From Micromonospora cabrerizensis (GTDB lineage: Bacteria; Actinomycetota; Actinomycetes; Mycobacteriales; Micromonosporaceae): a stretch of 64,000 nt of DNA. The stretch spans positions 1 to 64,000 of the forward strand of contig NZ_JAKKFI010000089.1 in assembly GCF_022230955.1 (NCBI RefSeq). The letters are read 5' to 3'. The notes beneath the pieces are model-generated. The model did no database searches. It saw nothing but the letters and a program-made list of their open reading frames with translations, and was not told the origin of the DNA. Below, piece by piece: positions 44,008 through 52,446 of this stretch (position 1 is the stretch's first letter; every line of letters begins with the position of its first letter). A program made the position numbers and the translations under genes.

Positions 44008-44037
44008 TTGACATCGACGAACCTCGCGGGTTTTACT
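44008..44037 (+). promoter_or_regulatory. Candidate promoter of the DUF4185 gene
   Basis: TTGACA (44008-44013) and TTTTAC or TTTACT (44031-44037) are 17-18 bp apart, about 50 nt before the ATG at 44086. The -10 match is weak. Confidence 0.35.
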
Positions 44038-44085
44038 CGCCCGCAACCGGTGTCGGTGGCATCGATCCGACCGGAAGGGACAACC

Positions 44086-45213
44086 ATGGGTATGCGTCGT
44101 CGCTCGCTGCTCGGCCGCGCCGCCGCGATAGGCGCGGTCGGCGCGCTCGGTGCCGTCGGCACCGTCCTGACGACGGCCGCGCCGGCCCAGGCCGCGGTGT
44201 GGAAGAAGCGGTTGACCGGCGCGGACCTCGACACCGCCAGCCGCTGGCGGGTGGCCGGCACCGATCTGGGCATCCCGTACGTGTTGGAGAACGGCTCGAT
44301 CGGTTACCTCTTCGGCGACACCTTCGACACGCCGTGGCCCGAGGGGCCGCCGGTGCCGAACGACTGGCGGTCGCCGGTGATGCTGCGTTCCGCCGTCCAC
44401 CCCGCCGCGCCGGGTGGAGTGGTGTTCGACAGCGCGGCGCGGGTGGCCGGCAATGGCCGCGCGCCCGAGCTGATGCACAACGGCCACCACGGCATCGGCA
44501 TCGACGGCCTGCCGGAGGTCACCGTCATCCCCAACGACGGCATCAGCTTCCCGGAGACCGGCCGGCAGGTCATCTCCTACATGAGCATCGAGAACTGGAA
44601 CTCCGCCGGCCCGGCCGGGCCGCAGTGGAAGTCCCGCTACGCGGGGCTGGCGTTCTCCGACAACGGCAACGACTTCGTCCGTACGCCGCTCAAGTGGTGG
44701 AACAGCCCGGACAACAGGGACCCGTTCCAGATGTGGACCATGCAGCGCGACGGCGATTACGTCTACGTGTTCTCGGTGCGCTCCGGGCGGCAGGACGGCC
44801 CGATGATGCTGCGCCGCGTCCGCTGGGACCGGCTCTTCTACCCCGAGTCGTACGAGGGCTGGGGCTGGAATGGCACGAACTGGGGCTGGGGTCGGCCCTG
44901 CACGCCCATCCTCAGCGGCCGCTTCGGCGAACCGTCGGTGCGCCGCCTGGCCGACGGGACCTGGGTGATGTCATACCTGAACTGTCAGAACGGGTGCCTG
45001 GTCACCCGGACCGCGTCCGGACCCGACCGGGCATGGACGGCGGAGAAGATCCAGGTGACGAGCTGGCAGGAGCCGGCCCTCTACGGTGGGTTCATCCATC
45101 CCTGGTCGAGCCGCAACGCCGACGATCTCCACCTGATGGTCTCGAAGTGGACGCGTACGCCGGACGGCCGCAGCACCGCCTACCACGTCAGCCAGTTCAC
45201 CGGCTCGGTCTGA
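44086..45213 (+). CDS. Tat-exported DUF4185 protein
   Basis: A 375-aa protein. MGMRRRSLLGRAAAIGAVGA is a Tat-like signal ending AQAA. WRVAGTDLGIPYVLENGSIG and YLFGDTFDTPWPEG are the DUF4185 signature at the start of a predicted five-bladed propeller related to glycoside hydrolases; KWWNSPDNRDPFQMWTMQRD and LSGRFGEPSVRRLADGTWVM continue it. Related DUF4185 proteins act on or bind cell-wall polysaccharides. It is divergent from the exo-hydrolase operon and shares its intergenic region, so co-regulation is possible. GGAAGGGA precedes the ATG. Confidence 0.8.
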   Translation: MGMRRRSLLGRAAAIGAVGALGAVGTVLTTAAPAQAAVWKKRLTGADLDTASRWRVAGTDLGIPYVLENGSIGYLFGDTFDTPWPEGPPVPNDWRSPVMLRSAVHPAAPGGVVFDSAARVAGNGRAPELMHNGHHGIGIDGLPEVTVIPNDGISFPETGRQVISYMSIENWNSAGPAGPQWKSRYAGLAFSDNGNDFVRTPLKWWNSPDNRDPFQMWTMQRDGDYVYVFSVRSGRQDGPMMLRRVRWDRLFYPESYEGWGWNGTNWGWGRPCTPILSGRFGEPSVRRLADGTWVMSYLNCQNGCLVTRTASGPDRAWTAEKIQVTSWQEPALYGGFIHPWSSRNADDLHLMVSKWTRTPDGRSTAYHVSQFTGSV

Positions 45214-45447
45214 CGGGCCGCCGGCCGCCCGCCGTGCTGGCCCCGCACCGCGTCCCCGACCTGCCGGAGCTGATCGGCCGAACGCGGGGCGCCCGGTCCT
45301 GGGCGGGGTGTGAGTGGGTGATCCAGGGGGTAGGACCAGGGTTGACGGCGACCGCCCCGGGAGCGGAGCTGCCGGGCATCTGACGGGGTCCCGGCCATGC
45401 CGGGATGTCACATTCCGCTGGATGCCGATCGAGGAGGGCGTACTGCG

Positions 45448-46158
45448 ATGACGCAGCAGACGATGAAACCCGCTGAGGCGTTGGCCGAGCTGAGCCGGGT
45501 CAGACTCGACGAGATCAGCCTCGACGACATGCTCGGCCGGATCGCCGACCTCGCCAATCGGAGCATTCCCGGGACCAGGGAGGTGACGGTCACCCTGGTG
45601 CGGGGTCAGGTCGGTTCGACCGGGGCCTTCACCGGCGAGTTGGCCCGTAAGTTGGACGAGTGGCAGTACGAGGAGCACCGCGGCCCCTGCCTGGACGCGT
45701 CCGCCAGCGGTGACACCATCTCGGTGCCGGACATGACCACCGAAGATCGCTGGCCGGCTTGGGCGGCGAGGGCTCGCGCCGCCGGGGTGCAGAGCTCGCT
45801 CTCGATCGGGCTCCCCATCCAGGGGTCGGTGGTCGGTGCGCTCAACATCTACAGCGACTCGGCGAACGCCTTCGACTCGTCCTCGATCGCCAACGCGGAG
45901 GGCTTCGCCGCGTACGCGGCCGTGGCCCTGGCCAACGCGCACCTGTATGAGAACGCCGCCACCCTGGCAGCGCAGATGCAGGAGGCGATGCGCAGCCGGG
46001 CGGTGATCGAGCAGGCCAAAGGAATCATCATGGGGGACCGGCGGTGCTCGTCGGAGGAGGCGTTCTCGCTGCTGTCGAAGATCTCTCAGGACACCAACCG
46101 GAAGGTGCGCGAGGTCGCGGAGGCCCTCGTCGCCCAGGCGGTGAAGCCTCGGAAGTGA
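45448..46158 (+). CDS. GAF-ANTAR regulator
   Basis: A 236-aa protein. A GAF domain spans about residues 20-165 (EEHRGPCLDASASGDTISVP, SSLSIGLPIQGSVVGALNIY). The ANTAR RNA-binding domain spans 175-230 (RSRAVIEQAKGIIMGDRRCS, SEEAFSLLSKISQDTNRKVR). ANTAR proteins work as transcription antiterminators by binding dual hairpins; the GAF part would sense a ligand or redox state. GAGGAGGGCG lies before the ATG. It is monocistronic and followed by a strong terminator. Its RNA target is not evident here. Confidence 0.88.
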   Translation: MTQQTMKPAEALAELSRVRLDEISLDDMLGRIADLANRSIPGTREVTVTLVRGQVGSTGAFTGELARKLDEWQYEEHRGPCLDASASGDTISVPDMTTEDRWPAWAARARAAGVQSSLSIGLPIQGSVVGALNIYSDSANAFDSSSIANAEGFAAYAAVALANAHLYENAATLAAQMQEAMRSRAVIEQAKGIIMGDRRCSSEEAFSLLSKISQDTNRKVREVAEALVAQAVKPRK

Positions 46159-46185
46159 GTGTCGCCCCGACGTCACGCTGCGCCC

Positions 46186-46220
46186 GAAAGGGCCGCCCGC
46201 ACGATGCGGGCGGCCCTTTC
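46186..46220. terminator. Strong hairpin terminator
   Basis: A perfect 15-bp stem (46186-46200 with 46206-46220) and a 5-nt loop lie between the GAF-ANTAR gene and the convergent hemerythrin gene. The stem ends in CTTTC. Confidence 0.85.
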
Positions 46221-46255
46221 GCCGGTGGATCAGACCCCGGCCCGGCTGATCCCGG

Positions 46256-46837
46256 TCAGCTCTCCGAGGGCTTGCGGATCGCGTCGCGTACCCGGTCGAT
46301 GACCGCCAGCGCGGGGCCGGCGGCCAGGTTGCCCTTCGCGGACTGGGCGCTGGGGTGTGGGCGTGTCGGCGCGGTGGCCTCCGCGGCCCGGACGGCGGTG
46401 GCGAGGCTGCGCAACCGGTCGGCGGGTACGCGTTGGCGAAGGTGGGGGAACTCGTAGCGTTCCTCGTGACGGGCGTGCAGGAGCACGGCGTCGCGCAGCA
46501 GGATGATGCCCGTGTCGAAGCCGTCGGCGTCCACGCCGCCGGCGATCAGGGTCTGCAGTGTCTCCTTCGCCTGCCGCTCCTCGTCGAGCCGCTCGTCGAC
46601 CATCGCGTCACCACCCCCGCCGGGCAGCGTCCGGGCGAGCGGGTGGACGACCTCCTCCTCGGCGGTCTCGTGCGCGGCGAGGAGCTTGACCAGGTCGTCG
46701 AAGGCGTCGCGCCGGGTGTCGCCGGTGCTGCCGATGACCAGCAAGAAGAGCTGCTCGATCTGGGCGTGCTGCGCGAGCAGCAGGTCGACGACGTCCTCCT
46801 CGGGCCCGGGCGTGGTCGGGGCGTCGGTGTCAGGCAT
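46256..46837 (-). CDS. Hemerythrin-domain protein
   Basis: A 193-aa four-helix protein. VVDLLLAQHAQIEQLFLLVI, LLAAHETAEEEVVHPLARTL and DAVLLHARHEERYEFPHLRQ place His and Glu as in hemerythrin HHE domains, which bind a di-iron centre and sense or carry oxygen, nitric oxide or oxidants. The C-terminal 50 residues are a Pro/Ala linker with a short helix. It overlaps the stop of the ferritin-like gene by 8 nt, with GGGAGG before the ATG, so the two are co-translated. Confidence 0.85.
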   Translation of the reverse strand: MPDTDAPTTPGPEEDVVDLLLAQHAQIEQLFLLVIGSTGDTRRDAFDDLVKLLAAHETAEEEVVHPLARTLPGGGGDAMVDERLDEERQAKETLQTLIAGGVDADGFDTGIILLRDAVLLHARHEERYEFPHLRQRVPADRLRSLATAVRAAEATAPTRPHPSAQSAKGNLAAGPALAVIDRVRDAIRKPSES

Positions 46838-48044
46838 GGCTGCCTCCCTGGGCGCGCAGCGTGTCGACCGGGTGCGGCCCCTCGGTCTCGATGCGGTACT
46901 CGTCGCCGAAGCGTTCCCGGTGCATGTCGATGACCTGTTCGCTCGGCGGCTTCTGGCCGTCGTGCAGTTGCTCCTGCATCCACTCGAAACGTTCGTGGGC
47001 CTCACGGACGTAGCCCTCGCCGAGCTTGGTGACATCCATCTGGGTGGCCAGGAGGTGGCGCAGGTAGTCCTTGTTGGGCTCGAAGGTCAGCGGTTCCGGC
47101 AACCCGGCCGTGCCGACGATCTCCTCGGGTTCCCGGCCGTCGTGCTGGCGCAACAGGTCGGCGGCCTGCTGGAGGTGAGCCAGCTCCATCTGCAGGTGCA
47201 GCTCCCAGACCGCCTTGATCCGGGGGTCGCTCTCCTGTTGCAGGAAGGAGTAGTAGAGCCAGCACTCGTTGTACTCGTGGGTGAGCAGCCGCTCCCACCA
47301 GTTCTCGCCCGGGTCCAGCAGGGACTCGTAGTGGGTGACGTGCTCCTGCTCGATCAGGCTGATCTCCTGGTAGAGCTGGCGCGCGATCGGTTCCATGTAC
47401 TGCGGGCCGACGTTCATGTAGTAGAACATCACCTGCTGCTCGGCCGAGAGGATCGTCAGCGCGTGCAGCTTCGAGCGCGGGTCCACCGAGTTGCGGTCGT
47501 ACGGGGTGCGAACCTCGTCGAAGGGGTGCCGGTGCTCCTGAGTGGTCGGCCGACCCGGCATGACCTCGGTGAGACCGTTGACGATCTTCTCCGCCTTGCG
47601 CCGTTCGACCATCTCGTAGAGGTTGGCGTAGCGGTACAGGTGGTCGAAATCCTCCAGCACACCGAACTCGTACGCCTGCTTCAGGTAGGGGTCGGGCTCG
47701 TGTCGGGCCACCCAGGCGGTCAGGTCGACGGCCACCTGTTCGTAGCCGAGTGTCGTCTCCAGCACGCTGGCGACGCCGGGAAGCAGCCAGTTGACCACCC
47801 GCTGCTGCTGGCTCTCCACGTACCGGACGTAGGCGAGCTGCCGGCGGACCTCCTGGTCGGGGCAGTTTCGGGCGAACTGGTGCTGGAAGTTGATCGCCTC
47901 GACCTCGATGCCGTTCATCGTGATGATCCGACACCGGGTGTACGGGTCTACCGCCTCCGGGTCGATCGGCTCGACGTTCAGTTCACGCCAGTTGCGAATC
48001 TGGCCGTCGAGTGGGACTCCTTTGTGGTCCAGGGGATTGAACAT
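46830..48044 (-). CDS. Ferritin-like helical protein of unknown function, 404 aa
   Basis: The protein is mostly helical with His/Glu-rich segments in a ferritin-like arrangement: GIEVEAINFQHQFARNCPDQ, VLEDFDHLYRYANLYEMVER, SLIEQEHVTHYESLLDPGEN and LHLQMELAHLQQAADLLRQH. Pairs such as EQEH-x2-HYE would suit a di-iron or di-manganese site. No named subfamily comes to mind. AAGGAGAGAG precedes the ATG. It is first in a two-gene operon with the hemerythrin-like gene, suggesting an iron or oxidant function. Confidence 0.75.
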   Translation of the reverse strand: MFNPLDHKGVPLDGQIRNWRELNVEPIDPEAVDPYTRCRIITMNGIEVEAINFQHQFARNCPDQEVRRQLAYVRYVESQQQRVVNWLLPGVASVLETTLGYEQVAVDLTAWVARHEPDPYLKQAYEFGVLEDFDHLYRYANLYEMVERRKAEKIVNGLTEVMPGRPTTQEHRHPFDEVRTPYDRNSVDPRSKLHALTILSAEQQVMFYYMNVGPQYMEPIARQLYQEISLIEQEHVTHYESLLDPGENWWERLLTHEYNECWLYYSFLQQESDPRIKAVWELHLQMELAHLQQAADLLRQHDGREPEEIVGTAGLPEPLTFEPNKDYLRHLLATQMDVTKLGEGYVREAHERFEWMQEQLHDGQKPPSEQVIDMHRERFGDEYRIETEGPHPVDTLRAQGGSHA

Positions 48045-48431
48045 CTCTCTCCTTCATCGGGGGAGGGGGGACGTACCCGACAATTGCCTCAACTAACGGC
48101 TTTTTGCCTCAAGGTCGGGCCGAGGTCGAGCGGCGACGGACGGGCAGGCAGGCGCGGTGCCGCATCACCACGGCCGCGCCGACGACACGGCCGTGCGGTG
48201 GTGGCTGCGGAAGAGGAATTCGGTCCGTCACACGGTGCCTCCGCCATCGACGAGGGTGCCCACCCGCCGCGTGTGGGGACGAGGCAGGGTTGACCATCGA
48301 AGGGCGCGTGTCTTGACCCGAAATTCACGCTACCCGGGGCGCGCGGGCACAAACCACGCCGTCCTCCGGGATCGGGATCCGGCGGGCTGGGTGCGGGTGT
48401 GAGTGCCCGCGCACTGGGTAGGGCGTCCACC
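48045..48431. other. 387-bp intergenic region with TTGCCTCAA repeats
   Basis: TTGCCTCAA occurs twice, at 48084-48092 and 48104-48112, exactly 20 bp apart and 40-70 nt upstream of the ferritin-like start. That suits a regulator bound to one face of the helix. The rest (48120-48400) has open frames without recognisable protein sense; I see no gene in it. Confidence 0.5.
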
Positions 48432-48962
48432 ATGCTGAAGAGAGCGGTGTGGCAGGGACTGGCGGCGGGTCTGGTGGGCGCGGCGGTGATGACGGCCGCC
48501 GAGAAGGTCGAGCAACGTCTGACAGGTCGACCGGACTCGTACGTGCCGGCCCGGGTGCTGGCACGGCTGACCGGCCTGCCGGAGCGGCCGGGGCAGCAGC
48601 CGCGGTGGCAGAACCTGGCGATGCACTACGGGCAGGGCGCACTGGTCGGTGTGCTGCGGAGTGTCATGGCCCAGGCCGGCCTGCGTGGCACCTGGGCGTC
48701 GGGAATGTTCACGGCGGTGCGCCTGACCAACGACCAGATCCTGGAGAACGCCACCGGTGTGGGCGCGCCTCCGCTGACCTGGCCACGGGCGGAACTCGCC
48801 ATCGACGTGCTGCACAAGTCCATCTACGCGTTCACCACCGGCGCCGTGGCGGATGCGCTCGCCGCCCGTGACGGCGCCGGGCCTGGGCAGCGGCACGCGG
48901 CGCTCCGCCCCGGTCGCCAGTCGGACGTCGGCCCGCTGCCGCGTGCCGCAGCGCGGGGCTGA
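48432..48962 (+). CDS. Small membrane-associated protein, 176 aa
   Basis: MLKRAVWQGLAAGLVGAAVM begins a hydrophobic N-terminal segment; AMHYGQGALVGVLRSVMAQA and AIDVLHKSIYAFTTGAVADA are further amphipathic or membrane-like helices. The layout is like DUF1440-type inner-membrane proteins, but I cannot assign it firmly. The ATG at 48432 (AGGG upstream) is chosen; an in-frame GTG lies at 48399. It is monocistronic and divergent from the ferritin-like operon. Confidence 0.65.
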   Translation: MLKRAVWQGLAAGLVGAAVMTAAEKVEQRLTGRPDSYVPARVLARLTGLPERPGQQPRWQNLAMHYGQGALVGVLRSVMAQAGLRGTWASGMFTAVRLTNDQILENATGVGAPPLTWPRAELAIDVLHKSIYAFTTGAVADALAARDGAGPGQRHAALRPGRQSDVGPLPRAAARG

Positions 48963-49029
48963 CGCCTGACTTACCCCCTCCGTCGGCTGAGGAGCTGCGG
49001 GCGGGGCAGCGGGGTGATTAGCTGCACGG

Positions 49030-49914
49030 ATGATCACCCCGGTTTCCCTCGGCACCTGGCCGACCCCACTGGAGGCCGCACCCCGGCTCGCCGCCCGGCT
49101 CGGCCTGGCCGAGCTGTGGTTCAAGCGCGACGACCTCAACGGCCTCGGCGGGGGCGGCAACAAGATCCGCAAGTTGCAGTACACCTGCGCCGAGGCGCTC
49201 GCCACCGGTGCCACCACCGTGATCACCTCCGGTGCGCCGCAGAGCAACCACGCCCGGCTCACCGCCGCTGCCGCCGCCCGGCTGGGCCTCGCCTGCGTGC
49301 TGGTGCTCGACGGCCCGCCCCCGGACGACCAGCGGGGCAACCTGCTGCTCGACGGGCTTGCGGGCGCCGAGATCGTCTGGGGCGGGCACCGTCCGCTCGC
49401 CGAGGTGGTGGCGCACGAGGCGCAGACGCGGTCGGCGTACCTCATCCCGTTCGGTGGCACCTCGCCCGCGTCCACCCAGGGTTACGTCGACTGCGGTCGG
49501 GAGCTGCGCGCCCAGGTGCCGGACATCGAGGCGGCCGAGGTGGTGGTCGCGCTCGGCTCCGGCGGGACGATGGCCGGCCTCGTCCGCGAACTCGGCGCCG
49601 AGCGGGTGATCGGCGTGAGTGTCGGCGCGGTGCCCGACCCGCGGGCGACCGTCGCCGGTCTGCTCGTCGGCGAGGTCGAGCCGGACGCGCTGCGGATCGA
49701 CGGCTCCCAGGTGGGCGCGGGCTACCGCACGCTGACCGACGGCGCGCGAGCGGCGTTGGAGACGACGGCGCGCGACGAGGGAGTCTTCCTGGATCCCACC
49801 TACACCGGCCGGGCGATGGCTGGGCTGCTGGCCGGCAGCTTCCCGCACGGGGACAGGGTGGTCTTTCTGCACACCGGCGGGCTTCCGGGTCTCTTCGGCC
49901 ACCCACAGGTCTAG
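49030..49914 (+). CDS. PLP-dependent D-cysteine desulfhydrase/ACC deaminase-like enzyme
   Basis: A 294-aa fold-type II PLP enzyme. LWFKRDDLNGLGGGGNKIRK contains the Schiff-base Lys (GGNKIRK), VITSGAPQSNHARLTAAAAA the substrate-carboxylate loop, and GSGGTMAGLV the phosphate-binding glycines. It is shorter than typical D-cysteine desulfhydrase (about 330 aa). Members deaminate D-cysteine, ACC or related amino acids; motifs alone do not decide which. It is monocistronic. Confidence 0.82.
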   Translation: MITPVSLGTWPTPLEAAPRLAARLGLAELWFKRDDLNGLGGGGNKIRKLQYTCAEALATGATTVITSGAPQSNHARLTAAAAARLGLACVLVLDGPPPDDQRGNLLLDGLAGAEIVWGGHRPLAEVVAHEAQTRSAYLIPFGGTSPASTQGYVDCGRELRAQVPDIEAAEVVVALGSGGTMAGLVRELGAERVIGVSVGAVPDPRATVAGLLVGEVEPDALRIDGSQVGAGYRTLTDGARAALETTARDEGVFLDPTYTGRAMAGLLAGSFPHGDRVVFLHTGGLPGLFGHPQV

Positions 49915-50042
49915 CTGTCTCGTTCGGGCCAGGCGGACTCCTCGAGGTGCGCAGGACCACGAAGGTGTCGTCCGGCTGATGTCGGGAACGCGGCATCCCG
50001 CAGAGGCGCGAGCGGTTCCGTGGTGATCGGGGAGGGGCAGCG

Positions 50043-50672
50043 ATGAGCCCGAAGAGTGCTCAGGGCGCAGCGAGCGGCATGTCGGGCGTCGAGGGCGTCG
50101 ACATGAAGGTCGAAGTGATCGTCGTCCCGGTGTCGGACGTCGACCGCGCGAAGGCGTTCTACGTACGCCTCGGGTGGCGCCTCGACCAGACACCGCCGGG
50201 CATCGTCCAGTTTACCCCGCACGGCTCCGGATGCTCCGTGCAGTTCGGCACCGGGCTCACGTCGGCGGCGCCCGGCTCGGCCATGGCCTACCTGGTCGTG
50301 TCCGACATCGAGGCGACCCGGAACGCCCTCGTGTCGGCCGGTGTCGAGGTCGGTGGCGTCTTCCACGTCAGCCCGGCCGGCCCGGTCGACGGGCTGGACC
50401 CGGAGCGGCGCAGCTACGTCTCGCGTGCCACGTTCCGCGACCCGGACGGCAACACCTGGCTGATGCAGGAGATCACCAACCGGCTTCCGGGTCGGATCGA
50501 GGGTGGGCTGACGTCGTTCGGCTCCGCGACCGACCTGGCCGGCGCGATGCGACGCGCGGCGGCCGCCCACGGCGAGCACGAGGAACGCACCGGCCAGCGC
50601 GACGAGAACTGGCCCGACTGGTACGCGGCGTACATGGTCAGCGAGCAGTCGGGAGCCACGCCGCCCGAGTGA
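50043..50672 (+). CDS. VOC/glyoxalase-family protein
   Basis: A 209-aa protein with one vicinal-oxygen-chelate domain at about residues 20-145: VEVIVVPVSDVDRAKAFYVR, GSGCSVQFGTGLTSAAPG, YVSRATFRDPDGNTWLMQEI. The C-terminal 50 residues (AMRRAAAAHGEHEERTGQRD, NWPDWYAAYMVSEQ) are an extension common in actinomycete VOC proteins. The substrate is unknown; dioxygenase-like or resistance roles occur in the family. GGGGAGGGGCAG precedes the ATG. It is convergent with the TetR gene. Confidence 0.85.
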   Translation: MSPKSAQGAASGMSGVEGVDMKVEVIVVPVSDVDRAKAFYVRLGWRLDQTPPGIVQFTPHGSGCSVQFGTGLTSAAPGSAMAYLVVSDIEATRNALVSAGVEVGGVFHVSPAGPVDGLDPERRSYVSRATFRDPDGNTWLMQEITNRLPGRIEGGLTSFGSATDLAGAMRRAAAAHGEHEERTGQRDENWPDWYAAYMVSEQSGATPPE

Positions 50673-50703
50673 GCCCCGCGACGCGAGAGCGGCGGTCGGT
50701 CTG

Positions 50704-51312
50704 TCAGCGCAGCCCGCGGACGAGGTTGTCGACCAGGGTGCGGGCGAAGGCCTCGGTGAGCGGCAGGTCGGGGACGAGGAGCCGGTGGTAACAGGCGCCC
50801 CAGAGTTGGTCGACCACGGACTCCGGGTCGATGTCGGGGCGTAGCTGCCCGCGGGCCATGGCTCTGGTGATGGCTTCGACGGCGAGGGCCCGGCGGGGGC
50901 CCGAGTAGCGCTGCCGATAGGCGTCCGCCAGCTCGGGGTCGGTCTGCGCCTGCGCGATGAGGTGGGCTATGACCCGCCCGGCGGGGGTGTCGCGTACGAG
51001 GTGGACGAAGGCGACGAGCTGGTTGGTCAGGTCGGCGACGATGTCGGCGGTGTCGGTGAAGGCCAGCGTGGGCGCGACGACGGTGAAGTAGCCGTCCAGG
51101 GCGAGTGCCCCCTTGGATGGCCACCACTTGTAGATCGTCATCCGGCTCGCCCCGGCCTGGGCGGCGACCTTCTCGATCGTGAAGCCGGCCATGCCCTCGG
51201 CCAGCAGCAGGTCGCCGGCGGCCGTGAGGATCTCCGCGCGTACCTGGTCGGCGGGCCGGCGGCCACGGCCACGCCGGGGTGGCGGGTCGGCGTCCGGGGT
51301 GAGCTGGGCCAC
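50704..51312 (-). CDS. TetR-family repressor
   Basis: A 202-aa TetR protein. The N-terminal helix-turn-helix reads RAEILTAAGDLLLAEGMAGF, then IEKVAAQAGASRMTIYKWWP. The C-terminal ligand domain (TetR_C_33 or similar) ends LWGACYHRLLVPDLPLTEAF. The GTG start is preceded by GGAGGACCA. It is divergent from the aldo/keto reductase gene, with two 13-bp direct repeats in between that likely include its operator. Confidence 0.88.
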   Translation of the reverse strand: MAQLTPDADPPPRRGRGRRPADQVRAEILTAAGDLLLAEGMAGFTIEKVAAQAGASRMTIYKWWPSKGALALDGYFTVVAPTLAFTDTADIVADLTNQLVAFVHLVRDTPAGRVIAHLIAQAQTDPELADAYRQRYSGPRRALAVEAITRAMARGQLRPDIDPESVVDQLWGACYHRLLVPDLPLTEAFARTLVDNLVRGLR

Positions 51313-51321
51313 TGGTCCTCC

Positions 51322-51362
51322 GGTTATATGGACAGAGTGTCTTCGTGCTGGTTATATGGACA
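51322..51362. promoter_or_regulatory. GGTTATATGGACA direct repeats between TetR and reductase genes
   Basis: GGTTATATGGACA occurs at 51322-51334 and 51350-51362, 28 bp apart. Each copy contains a TATA-like -10 (TTATAT on plus, CATATAA on minus). GACA-GAG-TGTC around 51331-51341 is an inverted repeat. Confidence 0.55.
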
Positions 51363-51427
51363 CAGCGTACACATTGGTGCCCCGGCAGCAGGACGCACCG
51401 CGACGACGACCGAAGGAGACGAGGAAC

Positions 51428-52438
51428 ATGACGGGTCTACGACGGCGACGGTTGGGTGCCTCCGGGCCGGAAGTGTCGACCATCGGCCTCGGGGCGATGG
51501 GCATGTCGGACCTGTACGGGCCGGCCGACGAGGCGGAAAGCATCGCCACCCTGCACGCGGCGATCGACGCCGGTGTGAACCTGGTCGACACCGCCGACTT
51601 CTACGGCTCGGGCCACAACGAGATGCTGATCGGCCGGGTGCTGCGGGAGCGTCGCCGCGACGAGATGGTGGTCAGCGTGAAGTTCGGCGCACGCCGGACG
51701 CCGGACGGTGGGTTCCAGGCGGCACCGTACGACGTGTCGGCGGCGGCGGTGAAGGACCGGCTGGCGTACTCGCTGCGCCGGTTGGGCACCGACTACATCG
51801 ACATCTACCGGCCGTCGCGGCTGAACCCGCAGGTGCCGGTCGAGGAAACCGTGGGCGCGCTGCTCGACATGCGGCAGGCCGGCTACATCCGGCACATCGG
51901 GCTCTCCGAGGTGAGCGCGGACAGCATCCGTCGGGCCGCCGCGGTGGCGCCGATCAGTGACGTCCAGATCGAGTACTCGCTGCTGTCCCGTGGCCCGGAG
52001 GCCACGATCCTGCCGGCGCTGCGCGAGCTGGGCATCGGCCTGACCGCCTACGGTGTGCTGTCCCGTGGTCTGCTCAGCGGGCACTGGTCGGCGGACCGTG
52101 AGCTGACCGGCACCGACTTCCGGGCGAACAGCCCACGGTTCCAGGGCGAGCACCTGGCCGCCAACCTGCGCCTCGTGGATGCTCTCGGCCGGGTCGCGCA
52201 GCGGCTGGGGGCCACCACGAGCCAGGTGGCGATCGCCTGGGTGGCCGCGCAGGGCGAGCAGGTCGTGCCACTGGTCGGCGCGCGCCGGCGGGATCGGCTG
52301 GCCGAGTCGTTGGCCGCAGCCGACCTGACGCTGGATCAGGAGACGGTGGACGAGATCGAGCGCGCGGTGCCGGCCGGTGCCGCCTCCGGCCAGCGGTACG
52401 CCGCGCCGATGATGGACCTGCTCGACAGCGAGAAGTGA
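51428..52438 (+). CDS. Aldo/keto reductase
   Basis: A 336-aa NADPH-dependent reductase. RRLGASGPEVSTIGLGAMGM starts the barrel, LVDTADFYGSGHNEMLIGRV holds the Asp-Tyr pair, VVSVKFGARRT the Lys, and the C-terminal VVPLVGARRRDRLAESLAAA the cofactor phosphate site. The canonical catalytic His appears as Pro-Ser in DIYRPSRLNPQVPVEETVGA (usual: YxxHRxD), so catalysis may differ. GAAGGAGACGAGG precedes the ATG. It is divergent from the TetR gene, its likely repressor. Confidence 0.88.
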   Translation: MTGLRRRRLGASGPEVSTIGLGAMGMSDLYGPADEAESIATLHAAIDAGVNLVDTADFYGSGHNEMLIGRVLRERRRDEMVVSVKFGARRTPDGGFQAAPYDVSAAAVKDRLAYSLRRLGTDYIDIYRPSRLNPQVPVEETVGALLDMRQAGYIRHIGLSEVSADSIRRAAAVAPISDVQIEYSLLSRGPEATILPALRELGIGLTAYGVLSRGLLSGHWSADRELTGTDFRANSPRFQGEHLAANLRLVDALGRVAQRLGATTSQVAIAWVAAQGEQVVPLVGARRRDRLAESLAAADLTLDQETVDEIERAVPAGAASGQRYAAPMMDLLDSEK

Positions 52439-52446
52439 CGGCCAGG

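Noticed and set aside
43853..44085. A c-di-AMP (ydaO) riboswitch upstream of the cell-wall hydrolases
   Set aside because: Such riboswitches are common before actinomycete wall hydrolases, but the conserved segments are not visible here.
48120..48400. Possible small gene in the intergenic stretch
   Set aside because: Open frames on both strands are Pro/Arg-rich, lack a ribosome site and have no recognisable fold.
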